DNA from: Planctomycetaceae bacterium
Lineage (GTDB): Bacteria > Planctomycetota > Planctomycetia > Pirellulales > Thermoguttaceae
DNA: 18,543 nt
Assembly (NCBI GenBank): GCA_031259095.1
Contig: JAIRLW010000147.1
Location: 1-18,543, forward strand
Direction of reading: 5' to 3'
Part shown: one piece after another, positions 6,092 to 14,350 of the stretch
Numbering within the stretch: position 1 is the first letter of the stretch
Layout: each line of letters opens with the position of its first letter
Translations under genes and position numbers: made by a program
Notes under the pieces: model-generated
Database searches by the model: none
What the model saw: only the letters and a program-made list of their open reading frames with translations
What the model was told of the DNA's origin: nothing

Positions 6092-7243
6092 CTATTTATT
6101 CAACAAAATATCCTTAATAGATGACGTAACATAATTTAATTCTTCGTTGGTCATAAGAGGAAAAATCGGCAGCGAAATTCCTCCTTGCCAACGGCGTTCC
6201 GCATTGGGAAAATCTTCCGGCAAAAGATTATATTGTGTACGATAATAAGTCATACGATGTAACGGTTTGTAATGAACAGAGACGCCGATTCCTCGTTCAT
6301 TGAGTTGTTTTATAAATTCGTTACGGTTGACGCGGGATTTTTCTGTTAGAACAATCGGAAAGAGATGCCATGAATGTTCATGCCAATCGCATTGTATTTC
6401 CGGCAAATCCAATTCTTGTAACTCTTTAAATTCTTTGAAATAATGACGCGCACACCGTTCACGTTCACTTCGGAATTTCTCTGCCCGTTCAATTTGTGCG
6501 AGTCCGATTGCCGCGTTAATATCAGGCATATTGTACTTAAATCCGGGCGCGATAACATCATATTCCCATTTGCCGGATGTTGTAAAACGATCCCAAATAT
6601 CACGGTTAATTCCGTGAAGTCGCATACATTTCATACGTTTATAAATATCTTCATTTTCCGTAACGATCATTCCGCCTTCGCCTGTGGTGATGGTTTTGTT
6701 TGCGTAAAAACTGAAACAAGTAATATTTCCAAAAGTACCAATAAATTGTCCCTTATGTTTTGTTGGAAAAGCGTGGGCGGCGTCTTCAATAATTTTGATG
6801 TGATGGCGGCTGCAAATCGGTAGAATTTCAGACATATTCACGCTTTGACCGGCATAATGAACCAATACAACGGCTTTGACTTCAGGATGCTGTTTAATTC
6901 CTGTTTCTAAAATTTCAGGAGTTAGTAATGCTGTTCCGTAATCAACATCAAGAAAAACAGGATCGGCATTGAGATAACGGATTATTTCGGCTGATGCGGT
7001 GAAGGTCATTATCGGCACGAAAATTTTATCACCGGGTTTAATTCCAATGGCGTCTGCGGCAAGATGAAGCGCGGCAGTACAGGAATTAACCGCAAGAGCA
7101 TATTTCACTCCGATAAATTCCGTGAATTTTTTCTCAAATTCCGAACAAATATTGGCGGTTGTGAGCCAACCGGATTGAATAACGCGGGTAACATATTCTA
7201 TTTCCCGTCCCGAACAATCGACTTTAGAAAAAGAAATTTGCAT
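6092..7243 (-). CDS. DegT/DnrJ/EryC1/StrS-family PLP sugar aminotransferase
   Basis: A 383-residue PLP enzyme (family usual about 370-400) that transfers an amino group, usually from glutamate, to a keto group on a nucleotide-activated sugar. Visible are GWLTTA near the N-terminus, NSCTAALHLA (53-62) for phosphate binding, EDAAHA (153-158) whose D154 contacts the PLP ring, and SFYANKTITTGEGG (178-191) with the Schiff-base lysine K183. KPLHRMTYY and the ending ERRWQGGISLPIFPLMT are also typical. Adjacency to the phosphoglycosyl transferase suggests it makes the first sugar of the unit, for example a 4-amino-4,6-dideoxy-HexNAc as PglE does. No 4,6-dehydratase or acetyltransferase partner is in the window, so those would lie elsewhere. 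The exact sugar is not determinable. Confidence 0.9.
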   Translation of the reverse strand: MQISFSKVDCSGREIEYVTRVIQSGWLTTANICSEFEKKFTEFIGVKYALAVNSCTAALHLAADAIGIKPGDKIFVPIMTFTASAEIIRYLNADPVFLDVDYGTALLTPEILETGIKQHPEVKAVVLVHYAGQSVNMSEILPICSRHHIKIIEDAAHAFPTKHKGQFIGTFGNITCFSFYANKTITTGEGGMIVTENEDIYKRMKCMRLHGINRDIWDRFTTSGKWEYDVIAPGFKYNMPDINAAIGLAQIERAEKFRSERERCARHYFKEFKELQELDLPEIQCDWHEHSWHLFPIVLTEKSRVNRNEFIKQLNERGIGVSVHYKPLHRMTYYRTQYNLLPEDFPNAERRWQGGISLPIFPLMTNEELNYVTSSIKDILLNK

Positions 7244-7285
7244 TTTTTGAATTTTAATTTGATAAGGTGATGAGATAAGTGGCGA

Positions 7286-7879
7286 TTATTTTGCAACAAT
7301 TGCATACAAGGTTTTAAAAATAAGATGGAAATCATTCAAAACAGATTGACTTTCGATATATTCTTGGTAAAGTTGGAGTTTCTGTGGCAATATTTCACTT
7401 TTGTACATCGTTTCAGGATTATTAGACGCCGACAGAATTTTTTCTTCATTTCGATACAATATTGATGCATTATCGGTGATTCCCGGTCTGACTTGATGAA
7501 TGATTTTCCAGTGTTCGGGAAAGGCGTTAACCCATTCCCGCACTTCCGGTCGGGGACCGACAAAACTCATATCGCCGATTAAAACGTTATACAATTGAGG
7601 AAGTTCATCCATTTTTGTTTTACGCAAAAACCAACCAATTTTTGTTATGCGGGATTGATCGCCGGGTTGAAATTGTTTCTGTAATGTTGTTTCACAAACT
7701 TTCATAGAACGAAATTTATACAAAATGAAATCTTGCCCAAAACGTCCAACTCGTTTTTGACAAAAGAGAACCGAACCTTTTGATGTTACTTTAATTAACG
7801 CCGCCAACGCTAAAAATATCGGCGACAATAAGATCAAACCCAAAAGTGATAAGATAATATCAAATAATCGTTTCAACAT
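7286..7879 (-). CDS. Initiating phosphoglycosyl transferase (small, PglC-like)
   Basis: This enzyme transfers a sugar-1-phosphate from a UDP-sugar to undecaprenyl phosphate, the committed first step of glycan repeat-unit assembly at the inner membrane. At 197 residues it is the small monotopic form without the extra N-terminal membrane domain of WbaP. It has one reentrant hydrophobic segment (5-30) with the S19-P20 break, KFRSM (55-59), the catalytic D91-E92 pair in KMDELPQL, DMSFVGPRPE (103-112) and RPGIT (131-135). The lineage is the bacterial sugar transferase family. Its neighbour, a DegT aminotransferase, points to an amino-deoxy HexNAc donor (inference). There is no Shine-Dalgarno sequence. 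Confidence 0.93.
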   Translation of the reverse strand: MLKRLFDIILSLLGLILLSPIFLALAALIKVTSKGSVLFCQKRVGRFGQDFILYKFRSMKVCETTLQKQFQPGDQSRITKIGWFLRKTKMDELPQLYNVLIGDMSFVGPRPEVREWVNAFPEHWKIIHQVRPGITDNASILYRNEEKILSASNNPETMYKSEILPQKLQLYQEYIESQSVLNDFHLIFKTLYAIVAK

Positions 7880-7950
7880 AATATTCGTTGCAGTTATGAA
7901 GTTCGAGTTGCGTTTTCATTAAAACAGGAAATCTGTTAGTACCAAACTAT

Positions 7951-9012
7951 TTATGGTATCCGATCAGCCAAAGGTCGTTGTCGTTCTTCGGTTGATTTTG
8001 TTGCAAAAATCGGGAGCGTTAAAATGCCTATCAGCGAACCAATACCGTAACTAATATGAATCATAAAAAAAGTAAAACAAAATAATGGAATATATTGATA
8101 TTGTTTTTCGCAAGCCTGAATAGACGAAACAAAAGCCAAAAGACAATATAAACAAACCATCACCAACCATAACCATAATACCGGTTGAAATATTGTACTT
8201 AAAATAGGTAAACCGATTAGAGACAAAACAAAAAATAACGGTACAAAATGACGAAATTGTAACCCATAACCGCTTATCCATGTCGAATAAATATTCCATT
8301 TCCCGTTAACCATACAATTCTGAATAATTCCGCGAAACGTAGAACGGCAAAAATAAGTTACGATAATTTTTGGTGATAATATAATTTTGCCGCCGTGTCT
8401 TTTAACCCGTGAAAATAATTCTGAATCTTCATTACGCACTAATCGTTCATCAAAATAGCCGAACTTTTTGAAAAAATCGCCGCGAAAACATCCAAACGGC
8501 ACACAATCCGATTCACACTCCGGCAAACGATGTTTTCGGCGATAAGTTGCCGCCATTCCAAAACGGTGACTTGTTGTTGCGGCAATAATGCGACCGATCA
8601 GACAAGGAATACCCGGTTCAATTTGCCAGTAACCGCCAACAACATCGGCATCGGTGCAATCTAAAACTTCCAAACAAGACGAAATATAATTGGAAGCGTA
8701 TTGACTATGGCAATCCAGAATAAAATAAGCGTCTATTTCTGTTTCGTAATTTTTAATCGCAAGATTATTTCCAATGGGTTTAATCGCATCCGGATTATTA
8801 ATCAAAACGATTTGTTGATATTTCACTTGATATTGCGCAATGATTTTTTGCGTGCGATCAGCGCTGCTGCCATCAACACAAACCAACACGGCATTAGGAA
8901 ATGCATCTATTTGTGACAAAAGAGAGTCAAGGCATTGTGCAACGAATTTTTCCTCATTCCGCATTGGAACAATTAAAAGGATTCGTTTATCTGAATTTAT
9001 TGCATTGGTCAT
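7951..9012 (-). CDS. GT2 glycosyltransferase with C-terminal membrane helices (ExoA-like)
   Basis: A 353-residue GT-A-fold enzyme that adds a sugar to the lipid-linked intermediate on the cytosolic face. The N-terminal catalytic domain shows ILLIVPMRNEEKFVAQCLDS (11-30), VCVDGSSADRT (44-54) for nucleotide binding, a DXD-type metal site at FILDCHSQY (97-105), and the acidic RNEDSE (193-198) expected for the catalytic base region. About three hydrophobic helices follow (256-275, 278-297, 308-334). The architecture and the FCRSTFRGIIQN segment resemble ExoA-type succinoglycan transferases. An AAGGA-like ribosome-binding site precedes the ATG, unlike most neighbours. It is the only unambiguous GT2 in the cluster, suggesting a short repeat unit. 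Donor and acceptor are unknown. Confidence 0.88.
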   Translation of the reverse strand: MTNAINSDKRILLIVPMRNEEKFVAQCLDSLLSQIDAFPNAVLVCVDGSSADRTQKIIAQYQVKYQQIVLINNPDAIKPIGNNLAIKNYETEIDAYFILDCHSQYASNYISSCLEVLDCTDADVVGGYWQIEPGIPCLIGRIIAATTSHRFGMAATYRRKHRLPECESDCVPFGCFRGDFFKKFGYFDERLVRNEDSELFSRVKRHGGKIILSPKIIVTYFCRSTFRGIIQNCMVNGKWNIYSTWISGYGLQFRHFVPLFFVLSLIGLPILSTIFQPVLWLWLVMVCLYCLLAFVSSIQACEKQYQYIPLFCFTFFMIHISYGIGSLIGILTLPIFATKSTEERQRPLADRIP

Positions 9013-9091
9013 AAAAACATCCTTTGCTTGATAAAAAAATAAGTATTTGTTTTATTTTCATTTCATTATAATGATCACTCGTCTGATTGGG

Positions 9092-10087
9092 TCATATCAA
9101 ATTTGATCCTGATGTATTAAATTCGTTATTCATTTTCGTTATCATCAATTTAATATGTTTTAGTTCTTCGGTTGGTATTTGTTTTGCCTCAATGTTCTCA
9201 AAATTCTCAAGACAAAAACGACATTCTCTTGGAATGCTGTTACGTAGATATTTTAAAATTGTTTTATTTGAATCATCAAGAGTAACAAATCTGTGTTTTG
9301 CGATACCGCTAAATTCGACGAGCGGCAAACTGCCTTCATTAACCGCTTGTAACATGTTAAATATTACTGAACAATAATAGAGTTGATTATTGTTTATAGT
9401 TGTACAGGTTTTTGATAAACAATGCGTCCAAGACTTGGTTGGATTACTATTGGGAGATATAGGAACACCATCGGTATTAAGCGAGTGACAAGTTACCCAA
9501 GATTTTTGTGATTCAATCATTTCATATTTCACGCCGAATTTTTGAAATCGCCGAATCGTTTCGCTTAAACTACGATTATAATTTTCTGTATTAATGTGAC
9601 GTGAAACAACAAATTCAATATCATGATCAACCATCCGCTTCAAGAAATCGTCCTGAACTTTTGGCAACAGAAGCCCATTAGTTATTATAGTAACAACAGA
9701 CTGTTTCCACGTATTTCGGGCGGCGATAGCGATTGCCTGATAATCAGGATGTAACAGCGGTTCGCCGCCTAACAAAGCAATCGTTTGCGGAGAAATACGT
9801 TCAGACCATTGGCGAATCGTGTTGATTACCTCCTCTTTGGGAATCATTCCATGCCGGAACGGATTAAATGATACACAATGTTCGCACTTGAGATTACAAC
9901 CTTTTACAATAAAAATATTAACGAGAGGAAATACAATTTTTCCTTCTGTATTAACGTAAATATGACGTTTATGGATAACGTGACGAATAACGTTGGCAAC
10001 ATTGGATCGGCGTATGGTTGAAGCCAACTTCCACATTCCTGTTATATTTAATAGATTTCTACAAAAGGTTCTAATATATTTATTCAT
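9092..10087 (-). CDS. Radical SAM protein with SPASM-like C-terminal cysteines
   Basis: A 331-residue protein with the radical SAM CX3CX2C motif at GCNLKCEHC (C64, C68, C71), which binds a 4Fe-4S cluster that cleaves SAM to a 5'-deoxyadenosyl radical. LLGGEPLLHP (105-114) is the expected SAM-binding GGE motif, and VVTIITNGLLLP (131-142) the next barrel strand. The C-terminal part carries further cysteines (C223, C228, C239, C289, C292) spaced like an auxiliary-cluster SPASM domain. Such enzymes modify peptides, sugars or other substrates. Here it sits inside a glycan operon between the GT2 and polymerase genes, and no precursor-peptide gene is visible nearby. I infer a sugar modification such as dehydrogenation, epimerisation or deoxygenation, but the substrate is unknown. 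No Shine-Dalgarno sequence is visible. Confidence 0.88.
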   Translation of the reverse strand: MNKYIRTFCRNLLNITGMWKLASTIRRSNVANVIRHVIHKRHIYVNTEGKIVFPLVNIFIVKGCNLKCEHCVSFNPFRHGMIPKEEVINTIRQWSERISPQTIALLGGEPLLHPDYQAIAIAARNTWKQSVVTIITNGLLLPKVQDDFLKRMVDHDIEFVVSRHINTENYNRSLSETIRRFQKFGVKYEMIESQKSWVTCHSLNTDGVPISPNSNPTKSWTHCLSKTCTTINNNQLYYCSVIFNMLQAVNEGSLPLVEFSGIAKHRFVTLDDSNKTILKYLRNSIPRECRFCLENFENIEAKQIPTEELKHIKLMITKMNNEFNTSGSNLI

Positions 10088-10148
10088 AACAAAATTAAAT
10101 GAACAGAATTGATTTTTTACGTTTCAAAAAAAGACGAAATGATAACTG

Positions 10149-11687
10149 TTACGCATCACCGTTATTTTGCGGTTTAGGTTGGCAATCAATCGAATTTAAG
10201 GCTAATATAAGAGCCATCACCAAATATACCGACCGAGTTAAAAACATTCCGTGAACCGACAAAAGGATCACTCCAATAACAAAAGGAATGTAAATAGAGG
10301 TTATACCTAAATTTTTTAAAGAAACTCCATGAATTAATATTGGTTCTAATAAGAGTATCACTATCAATGAAATATAAATTATGATTCCCAGAACTCCTCC
10401 TTCAACCATCGACCTCAAAAAAAAGTTATGGTAATAAATAGCTTTATTTCCAATGTTCTGAACAGGATAACCGAAATATCCGTATCCCAAAGGATGCTTG
10501 CAGAAAGTTTTAAATGCTACGGCAAGTTCTCTTCCGACAAAACCATTCTGTAACTCATATAATATTCCTCCATGCCTGACACTTTGTTTTTGCTGTTGAA
10601 TTAGTAACGGTTTTGATGGAGTATCTTCTTTATTCAATGGAGTATTTTCTTTATTCATTTGAAGTAGCGTATTGTCTTTATTGGTTTGAAATGTTAAATA
10701 ATCATTATCGGCGGTTATCGATTCTTTTTTTGTACCGACAAATTTACTGGTCGCTAACTGTAAAAATTCCGGTGAAATTGATACAAATAATACAAAAATT
10801 ATTGCGGTCATGAACGCAATCCATAAATATTGAAATAAGCGGGATATAAAATATTTATGTTCAAAAAAAGAAAGTACCATAACAAGAAATGAAGAAATAA
10901 TGACAGCAATCCAGGCAGCCCGCGCGAGTGTCAAAAAAATGACCGTAAAAGGAACCCACAAAAAAATTCCATATAACAATTTTTTATTCTTGGGTAATAA
11001 TGTCATATTAATCAGTGATAAAAATGCTATACAAAAATAAAAACCGCTTGCTCTTCCTTGATTAGCAAAAGTTCCCATGAATAAATGTTTTTCAGACATT
11101 TCTACCATATCTATATTGTTACTTAATAGATATGCAGAACAAACAGATAATTTAGGACAACCGTATGTATCTGCAGCCATGTCATATATTCCAATGAGTC
11201 CATAAACGGACATACTTGTTACGATAAAATGTAGTATTAATTTCCATGTATTCCATGAAACGGAAGCGATAAAATTATATAAGGCAAGAAATCCGATCAA
11301 ATAAAATATTTCAGTACAAAACGGCACTGCCCATGAAGTATAGGACGTGTAGGAATTACTTATGGCATAGCCGTAATAATGAGCGATAAAAGTTGCAAAA
11401 GAAAATGCCCCGATGTTGACGAGGACTGCCCAAAAAATATAAGGACATTTCCATTTTAAGTCGTAACGTAAAATACAGGTAAGAATAAAAAAAATCATCA
11501 TGTAGTCTGCTGGTTTTATTCTATAAAGAACGCCATAAAATCCAGACGGCAACTCTTTATACTTATAATCGACTGATAGGGTGAGTAGGTAGAGAACCAA
11601 AAGTACCATTTGGCAATAAAATAGTACCGTACTATAAAATGATAGACTTTTCTGATTGGAATCAACTATTGATTTAAATATATTCAT
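10149..11687 (-). CDS. wzy: O-antigen polymerase/ligase-type membrane protein (Wzy_C family)
   Basis: A 512-residue polytopic inner-membrane protein with about ten to twelve hydrophobic helices. The large extracytoplasmic loop and following helix carry the Wzy_C/WaaL signature: FCKHPLGYGYFGYP (395-408), then YHNFFLRSMVEGGVLG (419-434), with the HN...R...E.G..G pattern. An arginine in LARAAWI (254-260) matches another conserved site. Such proteins polymerise undecaprenyl-linked repeat units or ligate the polymer to an acceptor outside the membrane. Polymerase and ligase cannot be separated by sequence; the flippase and initiating transferase in the cluster favour a Wzy polymerase. Residues 318-372 hold a low-complexity hydrophilic insert with repeated NK-E/D-N/D-T motifs, longer than usual for the loop. 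The start is the ATG at 11687; no ribosome-binding site is evident. Confidence 0.85.
   Translation of the reverse strand: MNIFKSIVDSNQKSLSFYSTVLFYCQMVLLVLYLLTLSVDYKYKELPSGFYGVLYRIKPADYMMIFFILTCILRYDLKWKCPYIFWAVLVNIGAFSFATFIAHYYGYAISNSYTSYTSWAVPFCTEIFYLIGFLALYNFIASVSWNTWKLILHFIVTSMSVYGLIGIYDMAADTYGCPKLSVCSAYLLSNNIDMVEMSEKHLFMGTFANQGRASGFYFCIAFLSLINMTLLPKNKKLLYGIFLWVPFTVIFLTLARAAWIAVIISSFLVMVLSFFEHKYFISRLFQYLWIAFMTAIIFVLFVSISPEFLQLATSKFVGTKKESITADNDYLTFQTNKDNTLLQMNKENTPLNKEDTPSKPLLIQQQKQSVRHGGILYELQNGFVGRELAVAFKTFCKHPLGYGYFGYPVQNIGNKAIYYHNFFLRSMVEGGVLGIIIYISLIVILLLEPILIHGVSLKNLGITSIYIPFVIGVILLSVHGMFLTRSVYLVMALILALNSIDCQPKPQNNGDA
10617..10682 (-). repeat. Degenerate tandem repeat inside the polymerase gene
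   Basis: About three in-frame units encode NKDNTLLQM, NKENTPL and NKEDTPS, with a 21-bp spacing between the last two. The repeat lies in the extracytoplasmic loop. It probably arose by slippage and is a candidate site of length variation. Confidence 0.7.
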
Positions 11688-11921
11688 TTTTATTTATTTT
11701 GTTTATAGGTTTTCAAGTGTTGTTATACCCTAGCCCTTTTGAAAATCGTTTTTTGAACTGTAAAAACACCTTAAATTGCGGAGTTAAACGAAAATATAAA
11801 ACAGGTTTTAAAAGGAAAACGGTATAAAATAAAAAAATTGGTCTATTTTATTTTCGCATATTCCCATAATATGCTTCAAAAATTTGAAAAATGTATCGTT
11901 AAATAGATAAACAACAATAGG
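11688..11921. other. A/T-rich 234-bp spacer with one short hairpin
   Basis: No coding frame is convincing here. A perfect 7-bp stem, GCATATT (11856-11862) and AATATGC (11868-11874) around CCCAT, lies about 48 bases past the stop of the 382-residue protein. It is not followed by a strong T-run on the minus strand. This is the largest gap within the glycan cluster and could hold an internal promoter for the polymerase and downstream genes, but no clear -35/-10 pair was found. Confidence 0.3.
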
Positions 11922-13070
11922 TCATCTATATTCAAGAAGTGTAAATCTTTTTGGTGATTTTCTAAATAACTGTTCTGCTTCAAAAAATATTTGTCTCAAT
12001 TCTTCTTTCGTTTTCTTTTCACGTAATCCCCAATAAGGTTCAACAGCATCCCTCATTTCATTTGAAATTATCAAATTTTCGTTTTCAATAAATAATTCAT
12101 TAAGTAACAAACGACCTGAACAACTAAAATAGGATGGTATCTCTGAAGTACAAGATATTAAGTCGCTGATCTGGACAGGGGAACACACTCTTACCGGTTT
12201 ATCCATCGCAATACTGTATCCGACATGAGTACCAACTTGATTGGTGATTGTTGCATCGCAAATACTCAACAGTCCTTTAAGTCGTGAAACAAAATTACAA
12301 TCTTCTGTATGTCCCGAACAAACACATTCATATCCTTTTTCTGTATAAAATTTGTGTAATCCCAGTTGAATATCTTTCCAGAACATACATATTCGTATTG
12401 AGTCAAAATCTGATTTGTATTTGTTGATACTTGCAATCAACTTATCCCAATTGGAGTTTTGCTCAACTCCATAATTTGAATGCCCCGGAAATACCAGTAA
12501 ATTTTTACCTAGTCTATTTCGTTCATTATTTATGTATTCATCAGAAAACAAATTATCAGCATAAAGGAAAGGCGTACCAATTACATAAACTCTATTATCA
12601 GTATGGTATTTCTTCACCATATCACGTTCAAAATGACCCCATGCCAAAAACACGGGTATCTTGTAATCATGTAAACCGATTTGACTTTTCGATTGTGTAT
12701 CAAAAATTGATTCGTCTAAAATTGCTCCATGACTATACGAAACTTTAATCGGGTAAATATCAGGTAATCCAGCATAATTTTTTAGCGCCTTACTGTAACC
12801 ATAGACGTAGTTCGGATGTCGTAACTCAAAACTTGCCCAATCTAAGTGTGATATTGTTTCTTTTGTGAAAATCTCAATATTTTTTTCGGAGTCAAAACAC
12901 CAATTAGCAATTTGATTGCCGATACGTCTGACTTTCCGAAACCGCCATAGAGACAGTATCGGATTAAACAACCATGCAAACCTACTTAAAATGGAAATCA
13001 CTAGCAATACAAAAAAAATTGCAACGCGATTCTTGAGTATAAATTTTGTAATTTTTTCTTTTAACTGCAT
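11922..13070 (-). CDS. Unrecognised membrane-anchored protein, possibly a GT-B glycosyltransferase
   Basis: A 382-residue protein I cannot assign to a family with confidence. It starts with a basic stretch and a single hydrophobic helix (about 15-38), then a long soluble region that should lie in the cytosol. The C-terminal half has a pattern reminiscent of GT-B enzymes: KNLLVFPGHSNYGV (189-202), IRICMFWKDI (225-234), LKGLLSICDATITNQVGTHVGYSIAMDKPVRVC (265-297). The last part resembles the donor-binding stretch where a contact lost in solvent is followed by a small-residue loop and KPV. That fits capsule- or sialyl-type transferases. Its place next to the CMP-nonulosonate synthetase makes it the best candidate for the nonulosonate transferase, but this is inference. 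It also has many aromatic and cysteine residues. It could equally be a different capsule assembly protein. Confidence 0.5.
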   Translation of the reverse strand: MQLKEKITKFILKNRVAIFFVLLVISILSRFAWLFNPILSLWRFRKVRRIGNQIANWCFDSEKNIEIFTKETISHLDWASFELRHPNYVYGYSKALKNYAGLPDIYPIKVSYSHGAILDESIFDTQSKSQIGLHDYKIPVFLAWGHFERDMVKKYHTDNRVYVIGTPFLYADNLFSDEYINNERNRLGKNLLVFPGHSNYGVEQNSNWDKLIASINKYKSDFDSIRICMFWKDIQLGLHKFYTEKGYECVCSGHTEDCNFVSRLKGLLSICDATITNQVGTHVGYSIAMDKPVRVCSPVQISDLISCTSEIPSYFSCSGRLLLNELFIENENLIISNEMRDAVEPYWGLREKKTKEELRQIFFEAEQLFRKSPKRFTLLEYR

Positions 13071-13157
13071 TTTGATAAAAAATACTTAATTATAAAATTG
13101 TTATATTTTATGAGAATTCTTATAGGAAATTTTGCTTTAGCCGTTAGTTGTCGAATT

Positions 13158-14324
13158 TTAAAATGTATCTGCCGGTTTTGCTATAATTCTTTCGCACCAG
13201 TCTCTAACGGCGCCGTCACCGCCGTTTTTATTTAGTACTAAATCTACTTTGTCTTTAACTTCATCAACTGCGTTCGCAGGACAGGCGCTTAAACCTACTA
13301 TTTTGATTGCCGATAAATCATTCACATCATCGCCGATGTAGGCAGTTTCTGTTAACGATATTCCTGTATCATTACAAAGTTTTTCCAAAATTTTTGCTTT
13401 ATCGGTTACGCCTTGAAATACGTAATCTACTTTTATCTTTTTTGCGCGATTCTTGACACTATTTGTATTTTCTCCCGTAATGATTGCAGTTTTGATTCCT
13501 TGATTACGTAACATTTCAAGTCCCATTGCATCGCGTGTGTTGAATTTTTTTAACTCTTCACCGGATTCGCTGTAATACATTCCGCCATCAGTCAACACTC
13601 CGTCAACATCCATTACAAAAAGTTTAATCTGATTTTGAGTTTTAAGTGGAATATTTTTTGCAATATATCGTTTCATCAATTGTTCGACGATGAACCAATC
13701 ATCAGATTCGTCCATTTCAAAACCGGTATATTCCGGCATTTCGTACAAAGCGATCTTGCCCGACAACCGATTGTTATCCCGTTTAATATTGCCGATTGAA
13801 TTGATGTACAATGCTCCGTTTTCCATGAATATTCCGTCAAAATCTTGCCGTCGCGGTCGATGTTGATAATTGTAATTGATTGGTTGTCCTGATTTGTTCC
13901 AATAAAATCGTTTATTTCTGACAACGGTTAAAAGTGAATCCGCTTTTTCATTGATCAATTTTTTATACGCTAAATCAATATCGTTGCTTTTAAGTAACGG
14001 CGACGTAGCCTGAATGAGTAAAAAATAATCGTCGTCTTTGAAATGATGACGATTGATAAATTCAAGCATGATGCTTTCGGTTGACGATGTATCGGACGCA
14101 TTTTCGGGTTGCCGATCATAAATTGTAACTTTAGACAAGTTTAATTTTTTAACAGTTTCTTTAATTTCGATTGAATCAGTTGCAATAATTGTTCGGTCAA
14201 CACAAATTGCATTTACAGCAGCCGAAGTTGTCCAATAAATCAACGGCTGCTTACAAAGCAGTTTGATATTTTTGAGCGGAATCGATTTACTACCGCCGCG
14301 AACAGGAATAAATGCAATATTCAT
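13158..14324 (-). CDS. neuA: CMP-nonulosonate synthetase fused to a KdsC-like HAD phosphatase
   Basis: A 388-residue two-domain enzyme. Residues 1-225 are an acylneuraminate cytidylyltransferase, which joins CTP to a nonulosonic acid: IPVRGGSKSIPLKNI (6-20) is the nucleotide-binding P-loop-like motif, LIQATSPLL (103-111) the CTP site, and MENGALYI (167-174) and EMDESDDW (203-210) match the family. Residues about 233-388 form a type C0 HAD phosphatase like KdsC: nucleophile and acid D239/D241 in DVDGVLTDGG (239-248), T283 in ITGE, K309 in TDKAK, and GDDVND (331-336). The fusion suggests the free acid released from a 9-phosphate is then CMP-activated. The same domain order occurs in animal CMAS and some bacteria; KDN-9-phosphate phosphatase is a known HAD relative. 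Motifs are intact, so both activities are plausible. Substrate identity is inferred. Confidence 0.92.
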   Translation of the reverse strand: MNIAFIPVRGGSKSIPLKNIKLLCKQPLIYWTTSAAVNAICVDRTIIATDSIEIKETVKKLNLSKVTIYDRQPENASDTSSTESIMLEFINRHHFKDDDYFLLIQATSPLLKSNDIDLAYKKLINEKADSLLTVVRNKRFYWNKSGQPINYNYQHRPRRQDFDGIFMENGALYINSIGNIKRDNNRLSGKIALYEMPEYTGFEMDESDDWFIVEQLMKRYIAKNIPLKTQNQIKLFVMDVDGVLTDGGMYYSESGEELKKFNTRDAMGLEMLRNQGIKTAIITGENTNSVKNRAKKIKVDYVFQGVTDKAKILEKLCNDTGISLTETAYIGDDVNDLSAIKIVGLSACPANAVDEVKDKVDLVLNKNGGDGAVRDWCERIIAKPADTF

Positions 14325-14350
14325 TCTGGCGAAATTATGTAATTATTTGA

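Noticed and set aside
9092..10087. Peptide (RiPP) maturase system around the radical SAM gene
   Set aside because: No small precursor-like open frame, leader peptide or peptidase/transporter is visible nearby; all neighbours are glycan genes.
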